From contig CALSUE010000002.1 of NCBI GenBank assembly GCA_943789455.1, positions 60,755-124,754 on the forward strand: DNA of 64,000 nt, given 5' to 3'. Below are positions 54,739 to 64,000 of the stretch, piece by piece. The notes below the pieces were generated by a model. It worked only from the letters and a program-made list of their open reading frames with translations, did no database searches and was not told the DNA's origin. Made by a program: the position numbers and the translations under genes. The DNA is from an uncultured Flavobacteriaceae bacterium. Lineage in GTDB: Bacteria > Bacteroidota > Bacteroidia > Flavobacteriales > Flavobacteriaceae. Each line of letters opens with the position of its first letter. Position 1 is the stretch's first letter.

Positions 54739-56799
54739 ATGAGTTCATCCAAAAGATATACTGTTACTGCAGCCTTACCATACACTAACGGACCTATTCA
54801 TATTGGTCATTTAGCCGGGGTATACGTTCCAGCAGATATTTATGCCAGATATTTACGTTTAACAGGAAATGATGTTGCTTACATATGTGGTAGTGATGAG
54901 CATGGCGTGGCAATCCCAATGCGAGCAAAAAAAGAAGGAGTTTCTCCTCAGGTTATTATTGATAAATATCATGCAATAATTAAACAATCTTTTAAAGATT
55001 TTGGAATCTCTTTTGATAATTACTCCAGAACTTCCTCAAAAATTCATCATACCACAGCCTCAGATTTTTTTAAACACTTACACAAAGAAGAAGCCTTTGT
55101 AGAAGAGGTAACCGAGCAATTGTATGATGCTGAAGCTAATCAGTTTTTAGCAGATAGGTTTGTTATTGGAACCTGTCCAAAATGTGGTTTTGAAGAAAGT
55201 TATGGAGATCAGTGTGAGCAATGTGGAACCAGTCATAACGGAACAGATTTAATTAATCCTAAATCTGCTATTACAGGAAATACTCCAACACTTAAGAAAA
55301 CGAAACACTGGTTTTTGCCACTAGACAAACATGAATCTTTTTTACGTGAATGGATTTTAGAAGGCCATAAAAACGATTGGAAATCTAATGTTTTAGGACA
55401 GGTGAAATCGTGGATTGATGATGGTTTGCGACCAAGAGCGGTTACTCGAGATTTAGAATGGGGAATTCCTGTTCCTGCAGACGGAGGCGAGGGAAAAGTT
55501 TTGTATGTATGGTTTGATGCTCCTATTGGTTATATCTCTTCAACAAAAGAATGGGCAGAACGAGAAGGTAAAAATTGGGAAGATTATTGGAAAGATAAAA
55601 ACACAAAACTGGTTCATTTTATAGGAAAAGATAATATTGTCTTTCATTGTATTATTTTCCCAAGTATGCTAAGAGCACATGGTGGATATATTTTACCCGA
55701 AAATGTTCCTGCAAACGAATTTTTAAATTTAGAGGGAAATAAGTTGTCAACTTCTAAAAATTGGGCTGTTTGGCTCCATGAGTACTTAGAAGACTTTCCA
55801 GGTCAACAAGACGTATTGCGCTATACCTTAACAGCAAATGCTCCAGAAAATAAAGACAATGACTTTACATGGAAAGATTTTCAAGCGAAAAATAACAATG
55901 AGTTGGTCGCTATTTTTGGAAACTTTATAAATCGTGTGGTTGTTTTGACAAACAAATATTATGGTGGACTAGTACCTTCAGCTGGAGAATTAAGAGAAGT
56001 TGATCAAGATGCGTTAGCAGCAATCAAATATTTTCCTGAAAGTATTGGAAAATCTATTCAACGATATAGATTTAGAGAAGCTTCACAAGAATTAATGAAT
56101 CTTGCTAGATTAGGAAATAAATACCTAGCAGATGAAGAGCCTTGGAAAGTAATTAAAGTAGATGAAGAGCGGGTAAAAACAATCATGTATGTTGCCCTCC
56201 AAATTGCTGCTGCTTTAGCAGTAGTTTCTGAACCATTTTTACCTTTTACTTCAGACAAATTGAAAAAAATGCTGAACATTTGCGATGCTATTGACTGCTC
56301 ATGGAGTGATGTTTCAGAAAAAGAGACCTTACTGCCTGCCAATCATCAAATTGGAACTGCAGAATTATTATTTTCAAAAATTGAAGATAAAACAGTTACC
56401 ATACAATTAGAAAAACTAGTGGCAACTAAAAAAGCCAATGAGGAAGAAAACAAAACAGTAGAACCTCAAAAAGAAACCATAGACTTTGAAGACTTTACAA
56501 AGTTAGACATGAGGGTTGGAACCATTTTAGAAGCTGTAAAAGTTGCTAAGACTAAAAAATTATTACAACTCAAAGTAGATGTTGGAATAGATGTTAGAAC
56601 CATAGTTTCTGGAATAGCAGAAAGTTTTTCTCCTGAAGATATCATTGGACAACAAGTAACTGTATTAACCAATTTAGCTCCAAGAAAAATTAGAGGTGTA
56701 GAAAGTCAAGGAATGATTTTAATGACAGATACTTTAGATGGAAAATTAGCTTTTGTAGAACCAGAACAAAAAGTAAGTAACGGCCAACAAATAAGTTAA
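54739..56799 (+). CDS. metG: Methionyl-tRNA synthetase with C-terminal tRNA-binding domain
   Basis: A 686-residue class I synthetase. HIGH appears as [13 protein letters not shown], the zinc knuckle as [18 protein letters not shown], and the KMSKS position as [12 protein letters not shown]. After the anticodon domain, residues from about 580 form the EMAP II/Trbp111-like domain ([33 protein letters not shown]) that dimerises and binds tRNA. It overlaps the downstream deacetylase-like gene by 1 nt. Confidence 0.97.
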   Translation: MSSSKRYTVTAALPYTNGPIHIGHLAGVYVPADIYARYLRLTGNDVAYICGSDEHGVAIPMRAKKEGVSPQVIIDKYHAIIKQSFKDFGISFDNYSRTSSKIHHTTASDFFKHLHKEEAFVEEVTEQLYDAEANQFLADRFVIGTCPKCGFEESYGDQCEQCGTSHNGTDLINPKSAITGNTPTLKKTKHWFLPLDKHESFLREWILEGHKNDWKSNVLGQVKSWIDDGLRPRAVTRDLEWGIPVPADGGEGKVLYVWFDAPIGYISSTKEWAEREGKNWEDYWKDKNTKLVHFIGKDNIVFHCIIFPSMLRAHGGYILPENVPANEFLNLEGNKLSTSKNWAVWLHEYLEDFPGQQDVLRYTLTANAPENKDNDFTWKDFQAKNNNELVAIFGNFINRVVVLTNKYYGGLVPSAGELREVDQDALAAIKYFPESIGKSIQRYRFREASQELMNLARLGNKYLADEEPWKVIKVDEERVKTIMYVALQIAAALAVVSEPFLPFTSDKLKKMLNICDAIDCSWSDVSEKETLLPANHQIGTAELLFSKIEDKTVTIQLEKLVATKKANEEENKTVEPQKETIDFEDFTKLDMRVGTILEAVKVAKTKKLLQLKVDVGIDVRTIVSGIAESFSPEDIIGQQVTVLTNLAPRKIRGVESQGMILMTDTLDGKLAFVEPEQKVSNGQQIS

Positions 56800-57701
56800 T
56801 GCTTAAAATAGCATATCATCCAATTTACAAACACAGTTTACCAGATGGGCATAGGTTTCCGATGGAAAAATATGACCTTTTACCTCAACAATTAGTTTAT
56901 GAAGGAACCTGCAATGAAGAAAATTTCTTTGAACCTGTAATTCCAAATAATAAGTACTTTTTTATCGTTCATGACGCAGAGTATGTTTCAGATTTAATGA
57001 ATTTGACTCTCAATCAAAAAGCAGCAAGAAAAATTGGCTTTCCACTAAATGAAGATTTAATTGCGAGAGAAATGATTATTGCAGATGGTACTATAAAAGC
57101 TAGTGTATTTGCAATAAAGTATGGTATTGCAATGAATATTGCTGGAGGAACTCACCACGCCTTCACAAATAAAGGAGAGGGGTTTTGTATGTTAAACGAC
57201 CAAGCCATTGGTGCTAGGTATCTTCAAGAAAAAGGGTTGGCAACTAAAATTTTAATTGTTGATTTAGATGTCCACCAAGGTAATGGTACTGCAGAAATAT
57301 TTAACAATGACCCTACTGTTTTCACCTTTTCAATGCATGGAAAAAGTAATTATCCGTTTCATAAAGAAAAAAGTGATTTAGATATCCCCTTAGATAACGG
57401 AACAGGAGATACATTATATTTATCTCTTTTAAAAGAAGCTTTACCTAAATTAATAAAAAAACAACAGCCTGATTTTATCTATTATTTATGTGGTGTCGAT
57501 GTAGTTAAAACAGATAAGCTTGGAAAACTATCTCTTACGATAGAAGGCTGTAAAGAACGTGACAGGTTTGTCCTACAAACATGCAAAAATGAAAATATTC
57601 CAGTAATGTGTAGCATGGGTGGAGGCTATAGCCCTGATATTAAAATTATTATTGATGCGCATGCCAATACCTTCAGATTAGCACAAGAAATTTTCTTTTA
57701 A
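56799..57701 (+). CDS. Histone deacetylase-like (arginase-deacetylase fold) protein
   Basis: 300 residues of the HDAC/AcuC/amidohydrolase superfamily. It begins with HSLPDGHRFPMEKY, then shows the His pair in AGGTHHAFTNKGEGFC, zinc ligands in ILIVDLDVHQGNGTAEIF, and the catalytic GGGYSPD near the end. Bacterial members deacetylate small amines, polyamines or acetyl-lysine; the substrate here is unknown. Its ATG shares a base with the metG stop, so it is translationally coupled to metG. Confidence 0.92.
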   Translation: MLKIAYHPIYKHSLPDGHRFPMEKYDLLPQQLVYEGTCNEENFFEPVIPNNKYFFIVHDAEYVSDLMNLTLNQKAARKIGFPLNEDLIAREMIIADGTIKASVFAIKYGIAMNIAGGTHHAFTNKGEGFCMLNDQAIGARYLQEKGLATKILIVDLDVHQGNGTAEIFNNDPTVFTFSMHGKSNYPFHKEKSDLDIPLDNGTGDTLYLSLLKEALPKLIKKQQPDFIYYLCGVDVVKTDKLGKLSLTIEGCKERDRFVLQTCKNENIPVMCSMGGGYSPDIKIIIDAHANTFRLAQEIFF

Positions 57702-58603
57702 TGTAGCCCTAATTCCTTTCTTAAGTACTCATCCTTCAAGCTATTTTGTCTCCAATATGGGAGCATTTTTTGAGCCTTTAAAATGGCGCTGGTTGTCCTA
57801 GTTTTTCCATCAAAAGAAGAAGGAAATTTTTCAAACCATCCCATAATTTTATAAGGTGCTTTATTTTCAAAAACTATGCGTATACTTCTTTTCAATTGAG
57901 GATACACTATTTTATATTGCATTAAATTTGTGCCAGAAATCTCTTTTCTTTCATAAGGAATTAATGAAGCTATTGCCTCATAAGACCTAATTTGTAAATG
58001 TTTTAATTGAATATAATTAGCAGAAGGAATTAACTGAATAGACCCTAATGGTAATAATAAAGGATTCATTCTAAGTACGTTAAAAACCTCATCTTCAAGA
58101 TATGATTTTTTAATTCTTGTAGTTTTATCTCCTTCTGTTTCAAAATATGAGCGGTGTTCTACTTTGTAATCTGTATTTAAAATAAGATTAAATTGTGTAT
58201 ACATGGTTCCACACCATTCTTGAGAGGAAGCAGATACTTTTAGTGATTTTGGAAACTTATTTCTATCAATTGGAGTAAATACAGAATTAAATAATGAGTA
58301 ATCATAGACTCCTGTCGTAAATTTTTTTAATTGAATATTTTTTAAAATCCATGTAGAATTTTCATTTACATAACGCTCATTTTTTACTTGTTTATCTGTT
58401 AAAAAATCTTCGGTTACAAAAACACTAACAAGTTGTCCTGAATGATTTTCTTGATATCTATTTTGAGAAACTTCGTATACATTTACTTCTGCCTTCCCTT
58501 GAGACCAATAATTATCAACTGCTACATTATTTGTTTGAGCACATATACCTCCAACAGTAAATAAACTTATTATAAATAGAGCTTTAAATATTGATGTTTT
58601 CAT
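57698..58603 (-). CDS. Secreted protein of unknown function (301 aa)
   Basis: 301 residues with a signal peptide (MKTSIFKALFIISLFTVGGICAQ). The mature part contains YWSQGKAEVNVYEVSQNRYQ, VSVFVTEDF, SASSQEWCGTMYTQFN and LKRSIRIVFENKAPYKIMGWFE. Homologs in Bacteroidota are, to my memory, sometimes labelled Maf-like septum inhibitors, but it shows none of the Maf nucleotide-pyrophosphatase motifs and is exported, so that name would be wrong. No function is proposed. It is convergent with the HDAC-like gene (4-nt overlap). Confidence 0.8.
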   Translation of the reverse strand: MKTSIFKALFIISLFTVGGICAQTNNVAVDNYWSQGKAEVNVYEVSQNRYQENHSGQLVSVFVTEDFLTDKQVKNERYVNENSTWILKNIQLKKFTTGVYDYSLFNSVFTPIDRNKFPKSLKVSASSQEWCGTMYTQFNLILNTDYKVEHRSYFETEGDKTTRIKKSYLEDEVFNVLRMNPLLLPLGSIQLIPSANYIQLKHLQIRSYEAIASLIPYERKEISGTNLMQYKIVYPQLKRSIRIVFENKAPYKIMGWFEKFPSSFDGKTRTTSAILKAQKMLPYWRQNSLKDEYLRKELGLH

Positions 58604-58697
58604 GAACTAATTATTTACAGGTAAAGATAAAGTTTTTTAAAACTTGAAAATCATTCTCTGCAAGACTTCAAAAATTTGTAATTTGGTAGTCTTATAT

Positions 58698-59705
58698 ATG
58701 ATACACGAATTAAAAGACATCATTCGTTCTGCTAAAATTGCACAAAGTAAAGGCATCAAAACCGTACTTGCCTCAGTGGTTTCTTTAGATGGTTCATCCT
58801 ACAGAAGGCCAGGAGTAAGAATGTCTATTCAAGAAAATGGAAAAATGATTGGTGCTGTAAGTGGCGGTTGTGTGGAAAAAGAAATCTTACGTCAAGCACA
58901 ACAAGTTTTTAAAACAAATTCATCAATCTTAATGGAGTATGATGGGAGATACCGTCTGGGGTGTGAAGGAATTTTATATATTTTAATTGAGCCTTTTCAT
59001 CTTACTAACACTTTCTTTGATGCTTTTGAGAAGCAATGCTCTTCAAGAAAACCTTTTCTCATTAATTCCTATTTTTCAAAAGAGACCTCAGCAAGAGCAC
59101 AAGGAAGTTCTTGCTTTCATTTTGGTGGCCAAGAATTTTCTGTGTCAGAATTAAAACCTGAAAAAAAACTAAATCTTTTCAGTCAAACCATTAAACCAGG
59201 AGTTAAATTAATTATTATTGGTTGTGAGCATGATGCAGTTCAATTATGTAAATACGGATCAGCAACAGGATGGGAAGTTGAAATTGTTGCTCCAATAGAT
59301 GAGCTAAAAACAATTGACGATTTTCCTGGTGCCGCTAATTACTTCGGAATTAATGAAAAAGAATTTAGTGGAATTTCTATCGATTCTCAAACGGCCGTAG
59401 TGATTATGTCTCATAGTTATGTTAGAGATTTAAAATACCTATCAGAGCTTCTTGGAAAAGAAGTTACTTATATTGGATTACTTGGCCCTAGTAAACGAAG
59501 AGAAAAGTTATTGAATGATTTAATTGAAAAAAATGATTTAATTTCTGAAGATTTTTTTGACAAAATATATGGCCCTGCTGGTATTAATATAGGTGCAGAA
59601 ACACCTCAAGAAATAGCGATTTCTATTCTTGGTGAAATATTATCTGTTATTAGAAATCAAAAACCCATATATTTGAAAGATAAACAAATTGGAATACATC
59701 AATGA
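58698..59705 (+). CDS. xdhC: XdhC-family Moco maturation protein
   Basis: 335 residues from ATG 58698 (MIHELKDIIRSAKIAQSKG); the frame to 58644 adds a segment unlike the family. XdhC_CoxI N-terminal motifs are VVSLDGSSYRRPGVRMSI and GAVSGGCVEKEI. The C-terminal Rossmann domain has LIIIGCEHDAVQLCKYG and YIGLLGPSKRRE, ending GPAGINIGAETPQEIAISIL. XdhC binds Moco and assists its sulfuration and insertion into xanthine-dehydrogenase-type enzymes. It overlaps the MocA-like gene by 4 nt and faces the hydroxylase genes. Confidence 0.93.
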   Translation: MIHELKDIIRSAKIAQSKGIKTVLASVVSLDGSSYRRPGVRMSIQENGKMIGAVSGGCVEKEILRQAQQVFKTNSSILMEYDGRYRLGCEGILYILIEPFHLTNTFFDAFEKQCSSRKPFLINSYFSKETSARAQGSSCFHFGGQEFSVSELKPEKKLNLFSQTIKPGVKLIIIGCEHDAVQLCKYGSATGWEVEIVAPIDELKTIDDFPGAANYFGINEKEFSGISIDSQTAVVIMSHSYVRDLKYLSELLGKEVTYIGLLGPSKRREKLLNDLIEKNDLISEDFFDKIYGPAGINIGAETPQEIAISILGEILSVIRNQKPIYLKDKQIGIHQ

Positions 59706-60295
59706 TGCCTAAAACTGCGATTTTAATTCTTGCTGCTGGAGAGTCTAAGAGAATGGGTGAGCCCAAACAATTATTACCCTACAATAACTCTACATTACTA
59801 CTTCACACTATTGAACAAGCTAATAGTATAAAATATGCAGATGTTTTTATTGTTATCGGCGCTCATTTTACTGATGTTTTTAAATCTATTAGAGGTCAAA
59901 AAGCTACAATCCTTAAAAATAATAATTGGGAAGATGGTATGGGAAGTTCAATAAGTAAAGGTGTTGAACTCATAAAGAAAAAAAATAACTATGATAGGGT
60001 TTTAGTTACACTGGCAGATACTCCTCTTGTGACCCAAGAACATTATGAAGAATTAATCTCATTGTCAGACGAAACAGGTAAACGAATTATACTCACTAAC
60101 TATGAGGAGGTTTCAGGGGTTCCTGCTATTTTTGACAAATCATTATTCAATGAGTTATCAATTTTATCTAATAATGAAGGTGCAAAACCTGTAGTGGTAA
60201 AATATAAAAAAGAGGTCTTAGAAATGACATCAAAGACTCCTTTTTTTGATGTTGATACCAAAGAAGCATATCAAAAACTATTGAAATTATCCTAA
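59702..60295 (+). CDS. mocA: MocA-type molybdenum cofactor cytidylyltransferase
   Basis: A 197-residue nucleotidyltransferase. The N-terminal signature is ILAAGESKRMGEPKQLLPY, with NNWEDGMGSSISKGV, the metal-binding Asp in VTLADTPLVTQEHY, and DVDTKEAYQKL at the end. These MocA features (GEPKQLL rather than the GxDKxxL of MobA) point to CTP use and formation of the cytosine dinucleotide cofactor that xanthine-dehydrogenase-like enzymes need. It is translationally coupled to xdhC. The start may be the first or second of two consecutive ATGs. Confidence 0.9.
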   Translation: MMPKTAILILAAGESKRMGEPKQLLPYNNSTLLLHTIEQANSIKYADVFIVIGAHFTDVFKSIRGQKATILKNNNWEDGMGSSISKGVELIKKKNNYDRVLVTLADTPLVTQEHYEELISLSDETGKRIILTNYEEVSGVPAIFDKSLFNELSILSNNEGAKPVVVKYKKEVLEMTSKTPFFDVDTKEAYQKLLKLS

Positions 60296-62446
60296 TAATT
60301 TACTTTTAGATATTTCTAATTGATTAATAAACGGTTGTTTTAATAAGCGCTCACCTGTTGCCTTATAAATGGCGTTAGCCACTGCTCCTCCAGCTGGAGG
60401 TAGACCTGGTTCTCCTAAACCTGTGGGTGACAAATTATTTTCAACAAAGTAAGTTTTTACTTCTGGCGTTTCTTCCATTCTAATTAAACGATACTTATCA
60501 AAATTAACTGATTGAGGAGTTCCTTTCTTAAAAGATAAATCACCATACATCGCATGACCAATACCATCAATAACTCCACCTTCAACTTGGTTTTTCGCTC
60601 CTAAAGGATTCACAACAATTCCGCAATCAACAGCCACTGTTACTTTTTTAACAACTGGCATCCCATTTTTTAACTCAACATCTGCAACCTCTGCTACGTG
60701 GGTATTATGGCTATAATAGGCAGAAAAACCTTGATAAACCCCCTCAGGTGTTTTACCCCAATTAGACTTTTTAATAACTAAATTAATAGTTTCCTCCATT
60801 CTTTCTGGAGAATATTGAATTCGCTCATCTGCCGTCCCTTTTACATTTTGTAGAAGGTCAATAATTAGCTGAGGATGATCTTTGTCTAATTCAGTAGCTA
60901 TTTCACTAAAAAAACTTTGTTCAGCAAATGCTAAAAAGTTTGTAAAAGGCGCTCTCCAAGCACCAGTTGTAATATTACTTTTATAATTTGCAGTACTTAC
61001 TCTATAGTTTGGAACACATCCTGCTGGAAAAAAATTTGCAATCAATCCATACATATTCCCGTTAATTGCAGCTTCCTTTAAGTGGTAAGCAGTTAGCTTC
61101 CCTTCTTTAATAGCCGCTTTTATTCTGTATTTAATAGCTGGTCTGTAGGTTCCGGCTGCCATATCATCTTCTCTCGAAAAAATAACTTGTATTGGTTTTT
61201 TAGCGATGTTTGAAATTTGAGCAGCCTCCTCGGCAAAGTCTCCGTAGAGTCTTCTCCCAAAACCTCCTCCCATTCTAGTCATTTCTAAATGAATTTCCTC
61301 GGGTTTTCTATTTAAAATTTTTGCTATTTTGCCAGAGGTCCACGCAGGGGTTTGAATAGGGCCTACAAGATGAACTTTTTTATCAGTAACATTAGCGTAA
61401 AAATTCATTGGCTCCATGCAGTTGTGTGGTAAAAATGGAGACTCATAGGTTCTTTCAATAATTTTATCTGCATCTTTAAAAGCGGTCTCTACATTTCCAT
61501 CTTCTCTATTTGTTTCAAACTTGTTACCGTTTAAAATCTTGAACAATTCAAAATTATGATCATCAGTGCTTTCAAGTTTTGTTTCGTTCTCCCAATGAGC
61601 TACTAATGCCTTTTTCCCTTTCATTACTGCCCAAGTATTCGTGCCTAAAACAGCTATCTTATCTCCAAATTTAATAACCTCTGTAACCCCGTTAATACTT
61701 TTAGTAATTTGGTCATCAAAACTAGTTAGTTTATTACCAAAAGCTGGTGGTCTTAATACAGAAGCATAGACCATTCCCTCAGAACTATAATCTATTCCAA
61801 ATAGAGGATCTCCTGTTATTATTTTTTGAATATCTACATTTATAATATCATGTCCAATAATTTTAAAATCTTTAGGGTCTTTAAGATTAATATTTTCTGG
61901 GACCTCTAGATTAGCCGCTACTTTAACTACTTCTCCATAACCAAGAGTATCTCCATTTGCATTGGTAATATTTCCTTGAGATGCAAAACAAGTATTGGGT
62001 TCTACCCCCCACTGTATAGCGGCAGCGTTAACTAGCATTTGCTTGGTGGTTGCCCCTGTTTGGCGGAGAGCATCCCAACCAAAGCGGATTGATTGACTAC
62101 CTCCTGCAACTTGTCTTTGGTAATTTTTTGGGTCATAAAATCCTTGTGCAACAGAAACCTTTTCCCATGCAACATCTAACTCTTCAGCTATAATCATTGG
62201 CATAGACGTTTTAACACCTTGACCTATTTCAGGATTTGGTGAAAAAATTGTGATATATCCTTCGTCAGAAATTTTTATGAATGCATTAAAATCGTTAAAA
62301 TTTAGATTGGAAATATCTATTGGTAAAATGGCTTCTGGTTTACAAGCACTTAAGAAATTAAAACCAATTAACATACCTCCTCCAGCAAGTAAAGATGTTT
62401 TTAGAAAATTTCTTCTACTTAAACTAAGTGATTTATTTTGGGACAT
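60287..62446 (-). CDS. Molybdopterin-binding subunit of a molybdenum hydroxylase (IorB-like)
   Basis: 719 residues. A twin-arginine signal (SRRNFLKTSLLAGG, Arg11-Arg12) runs into a lipobox (FLSAC, Cys35), so the subunit is probably a Tat-exported lipoprotein. Family motifs are FSPNPEIGQGVKTSMPMIIAEEL, QVAGGSQSIRFGWDALRQTGATTKQMLV, LEMTRMGGGFGRR, TGAWRAPFTNFLAFAEQSF and, at the active site, GLGEPGLPPAGG with Glu679 as the catalytic base. This is the isoquinoline 1-oxidoreductase / aldehyde dehydrogenase group. The substrate is unknown. Its 3' end overlaps mocA by 9 nt, convergently. Confidence 0.93.
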   Translation of the reverse strand: MSQNKSLSLSRRNFLKTSLLAGGGMLIGFNFLSACKPEAILPIDISNLNFNDFNAFIKISDEGYITIFSPNPEIGQGVKTSMPMIIAEELDVAWEKVSVAQGFYDPKNYQRQVAGGSQSIRFGWDALRQTGATTKQMLVNAAAIQWGVEPNTCFASQGNITNANGDTLGYGEVVKVAANLEVPENINLKDPKDFKIIGHDIINVDIQKIITGDPLFGIDYSSEGMVYASVLRPPAFGNKLTSFDDQITKSINGVTEVIKFGDKIAVLGTNTWAVMKGKKALVAHWENETKLESTDDHNFELFKILNGNKFETNREDGNVETAFKDADKIIERTYESPFLPHNCMEPMNFYANVTDKKVHLVGPIQTPAWTSGKIAKILNRKPEEIHLEMTRMGGGFGRRLYGDFAEEAAQISNIAKKPIQVIFSREDDMAAGTYRPAIKYRIKAAIKEGKLTAYHLKEAAINGNMYGLIANFFPAGCVPNYRVSTANYKSNITTGAWRAPFTNFLAFAEQSFFSEIATELDKDHPQLIIDLLQNVKGTADERIQYSPERMEETINLVIKKSNWGKTPEGVYQGFSAYYSHNTHVAEVADVELKNGMPVVKKVTVAVDCGIVVNPLGAKNQVEGGVIDGIGHAMYGDLSFKKGTPQSVNFDKYRLIRMEETPEVKTYFVENNLSPTGLGEPGLPPAGGAVANAIYKATGERLLKQPFINQLEISKSKLLG

Positions 62447-62470
62447 CGTGAATTTTTATAGTGAGTTAAT

Positions 62471-62929
62471 TTATGAGTTTTTTGCAGCCAATTTAACTGC
62501 TTTTTCTATTCTATTATAAGAGGCGCATCTGCATATATTTCCATGCATTGCTTCTCTAATCTCATCTTTTGTAGGTTTAGGTTTTTCCTTTAAAAAAGCA
62601 GAGGCAGTCATTATTTGTCCAGCCTGACAATAACCACATTGAGGCACATCAATTTCCTTCCAGGCTAATTGTACTGGATGAGTCCCAGTTTCTGAGAGCC
62701 CTTCAATAGTTGTAATTGATTCCCCTGAAATGGAAGAAACCGGAAGAGAACAACTTCTTACAGCACTATCATTAATATGAACAGTACACGCACCGCATTG
62801 AGCTATTCCACAACCAAATTTAGTGCCCTTTAACGATAATTCATCTCTCAAGACCCAAAGAAGCGGTGTGTCTTCATCTGCATTAACAGTAATTTTTTTT
62901 CCATTAATGTTCAAGGTATAGTTTGGCAT
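62471..62929 (-). CDS. (2Fe-2S) subunit of the molybdenum hydroxylase (IorA-like)
   Basis: 152 residues with all eight cluster cysteines: a plant-type ferredoxin site (CGIAQCGAC, Cys40, 45, 48, plus Cys60) and a second all-helical cluster (CGYC at 98-101, then CRC at 133-135). It passes electrons from the molybdenum centre. It lies 24 nt upstream of the large subunit on the same strand. No FAD subunit is present, so the enzyme is of the two-subunit type, presumably with an external cytochrome acceptor. It has no signal peptide and is likely exported together with its Tat partner. Confidence 0.95.
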   Translation of the reverse strand: MPNYTLNINGKKITVNADEDTPLLWVLRDELSLKGTKFGCGIAQCGACTVHINDSAVRSCSLPVSSISGESITTIEGLSETGTHPVQLAWKEIDVPQCGYCQAGQIMTASAFLKEKPKPTKDEIREAMHGNICRCASYNRIEKAVKLAAKNS

Positions 62930-63209
62930 AATTTATGAATTTGTATTTGAAAGCATAAGTTACAAAAAGTTATAATTATTTAATATTTTATTTTATTTAT
63001 ATAACAAAAACAGAAATTAATTATTCTATTTTTTGCTATATTGGAGAGGTTAAAAAAAAATAAAACCTTAACACAAACAATACAGAAAAATTAAAAATCA
63101 TTGTTTTTAAAAGATTTAGTGTAATTTAGTAACCAAACATTTAAAGAAAATTTTAACTTTAGTTAAAATTTATTCTATTAATTGTCATTAATTTTTCAAG
63201 TCAAAAATA

Positions 63210-64000
63210 ATGAAGTTTAGAAGTTTTATTTATTTTTTTATAGTTGTTCAACTCACTGTTTTTTCACAAGAACTTCCTCCAATAGAGGTTTTTAAACCAA
63301 AAGACTATGGCGCGGAAGATCAAAACTGGAGTATTTCTCAAGGAAAGGACAAATCTATTTACTTTGCAAATAACAAGGGGCTATTAATGTATAATGGAGC
63401 TAGATGGAAGCTCTATAAATCAAAAAATTCATCTATTGTTAGGTCCGTTAAAGTTATTGGTGATAAAATTTACACTGGTAGCTATATGGATTTTGGGTAT
63501 TGGGAAAAGAATGAATTTGGGACTTTAGAGTACAGTTCTATTACTTCAGAAAAAAATATTTCTTTAACAGAAGATGAAGAATTTTGGAATATACTAGAAC
63601 TTGATCGGTGGATTCTTTTTCAATCTTTAGATAGAATTTACATATATGATTCAAAATTTAAAACTATTGCTACTATTGAATCAGAGACTACCATTACTAA
63701 AATTTATGAAGTAAATAATGAAATATATTATCAAAAAATTAATCAAGGAATCTTTAAATTTAAAAATGGTAAAGAGATAATAGTTAACAATAATATAATA
63801 GTAAGAGATTATATTGTAATTAATATTTTTGAAAATGAAAATCAACTTTTATTTCAAACAAAAGAACACGGTTTTTTTATTAATGAGAGTGATAAAAAAA
63901 TAAAAGAATGGGATATTCTACTAAATTCAAAACTTCGGGAGTATAATATATATAATAGTTTACAATTAAAAAATGGAGATTTTATCCTTGGATCTGTTGC
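63210..64000 (+). CDS. Two-component-type propeller sensor / LuxR-like regulator, N-terminal part (cut by window edge)
   Basis: 263 residues to the window edge, frame open. A signal peptide (MKFRSFIYFFIVVQLTVFSQ) is followed by ELPPIEVFKPKDYGAEDQNWSISQGKDKSIYFANNKGLLMYNGARW, the typical opening of Bacteroidota sensors with ligand-binding beta-propeller repeats, usually ending in a YYY domain and a LuxR-type helix-turn-helix or histidine kinase. Further repeats appear (GFFINESDKKIKEWD; NGDFILGSV). Which output domain it has lies beyond the window. About 280 AT-rich bases without recognisable signals precede it. Confidence 0.8.
   Translation, partial: MKFRSFIYFFIVVQLTVFSQELPPIEVFKPKDYGAEDQNWSISQGKDKSIYFANNKGLLMYNGARWKLYKSKNSSIVRSVKVIGDKIYTGSYMDFGYWEKNEFGTLEYSSITSEKNISLTEDEEFWNILELDRWILFQSLDRIYIYDSKFKTIATIESETTITKIYEVNNEIYYQKINQGIFKFKNGKEIIVNNNIIVRDYIVINIFENENQLLFQTKEHGFFINESDKKIKEWDILLNSKLREYNIYNSLQLKNGDFILGSV

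Noticed and set aside
57698..58603. Maf-like septum formation inhibitor
   Set aside because: The protein is exported and has none of the Maf nucleotide-pyrophosphatase motifs; the label seems to be a propagated misannotation.
62930..63209. Small gene or structured RNA in the longest gap
   Set aside because: The stretch is almost pure A/T with short frames only, and no stable stem or TAnnTTTG box could be supported.
1..64000. CRISPR arrays, insertion sequences, prophage, toxin-antitoxin or defence islands, rRNA and tRNA genes
   Set aside because: No direct-repeat arrays, transposases, integrases, phage genes or tRNA-like cloverleaf sequences were seen. Base composition and gene order look like ordinary chromosomal core throughout.

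Overview
This window is a dense, AT-rich (about 30% GC by eye) stretch of a chromosome from a marine-type member of the Flavobacteriaceae (Bacteroidota). The lineage is indicated by sprA, gldD and gldE (gliding motility / type IX secretion), promoters of the TTG-N17-23-TAnnTTTG type, the near absence of Shine-Dalgarno sequences, the gene orders maeB-ruvA-sprA and mutY-ssb-gldE-gldD, a DUF5686 surface protein, and a Bacteroidota-type cytochrome-oxidase assembly gene. No rRNA, tRNA, insertion sequence, prophage, CRISPR array or integrated element was seen, and no gene-free stretch exceeds 300 bases (the longest, about 280 bases, is 62930-63209).

Layout. 1-4814 (minus): malic enzyme, RuvA and the N-terminal part of SprA, probably one transcription unit. 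4974-7445: a DUF5686 outer-surface protein. 7472-15694: a molybdenum-cofactor (Moco) region, with moaD and moaE on the plus strand and moeB, mobA, moaC, moeA, moaA on the minus strand, followed upstream by a split YeeE/YedE sulfur-transport pair and waaA. 15774-22617: rpmA/rplU, an EamA exporter, a metal-binding lipoprotein, heme A synthase, then gldD, gldE, ssb, mutY. 22746-24863: HU, a 29-residue basic protein and RNase E/G. 24936-41055: uvrC, lspA, a DksA-like protein, ileS, a TerB/DnaJ protein, bacilliredoxin, an HD hydrolase, an AraC regulator, enoyl-CoA hydratase, a sensor kinase and leuS. 41252-48476: DUF2911, the feoA-feoB-Cys-rich ferrous iron operon, SCO1, RseP and a TonB-dependent receptor. 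48585-58603: housekeeping and hypothetical genes including a CrtA-like protein, an AGCS transporter, LD-carboxypeptidase, metG and a histone-deacetylase-like protein. 58698-62929: XdhC, a MocA-type nucleotidyltransferase and a two-subunit molybdenum hydroxylase. 63210-end: start of a large ligand-sensing regulator.

How the genes work together. The window holds most of the pathway from GTP to a finished molybdoenzyme: MoaA/MoaC make cPMP, MoaD/MoaE (MoaD activated by MoeB) add sulfur, MoeA inserts molybdate, MobA or the MocA-like protein adds the nucleotide, XdhC is the sulfuration/insertion chaperone, and the IorA/IorB-like enzyme is a likely client. Iron enters through FeoAB. Heme A synthase and SCO1 serve cytochrome oxidase assembly.

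The most unusual item is leuS: leucyl-tRNA synthetase carries about 135 extra residues at the start of its editing domain, and these look like a complete DUF559 (Vsr-like nuclease fold) domain with one altered catalytic position. Other points worth a second look are a degenerate MobB-like domain fused to MobA, a DNA/RNA-binding-type tail on ribosomal protein L21, a DksA-family protein that has lost its zinc site, the tiny basic protein between HU and RNase E/G, and a GC-rich hairpin directly in front of feoA.
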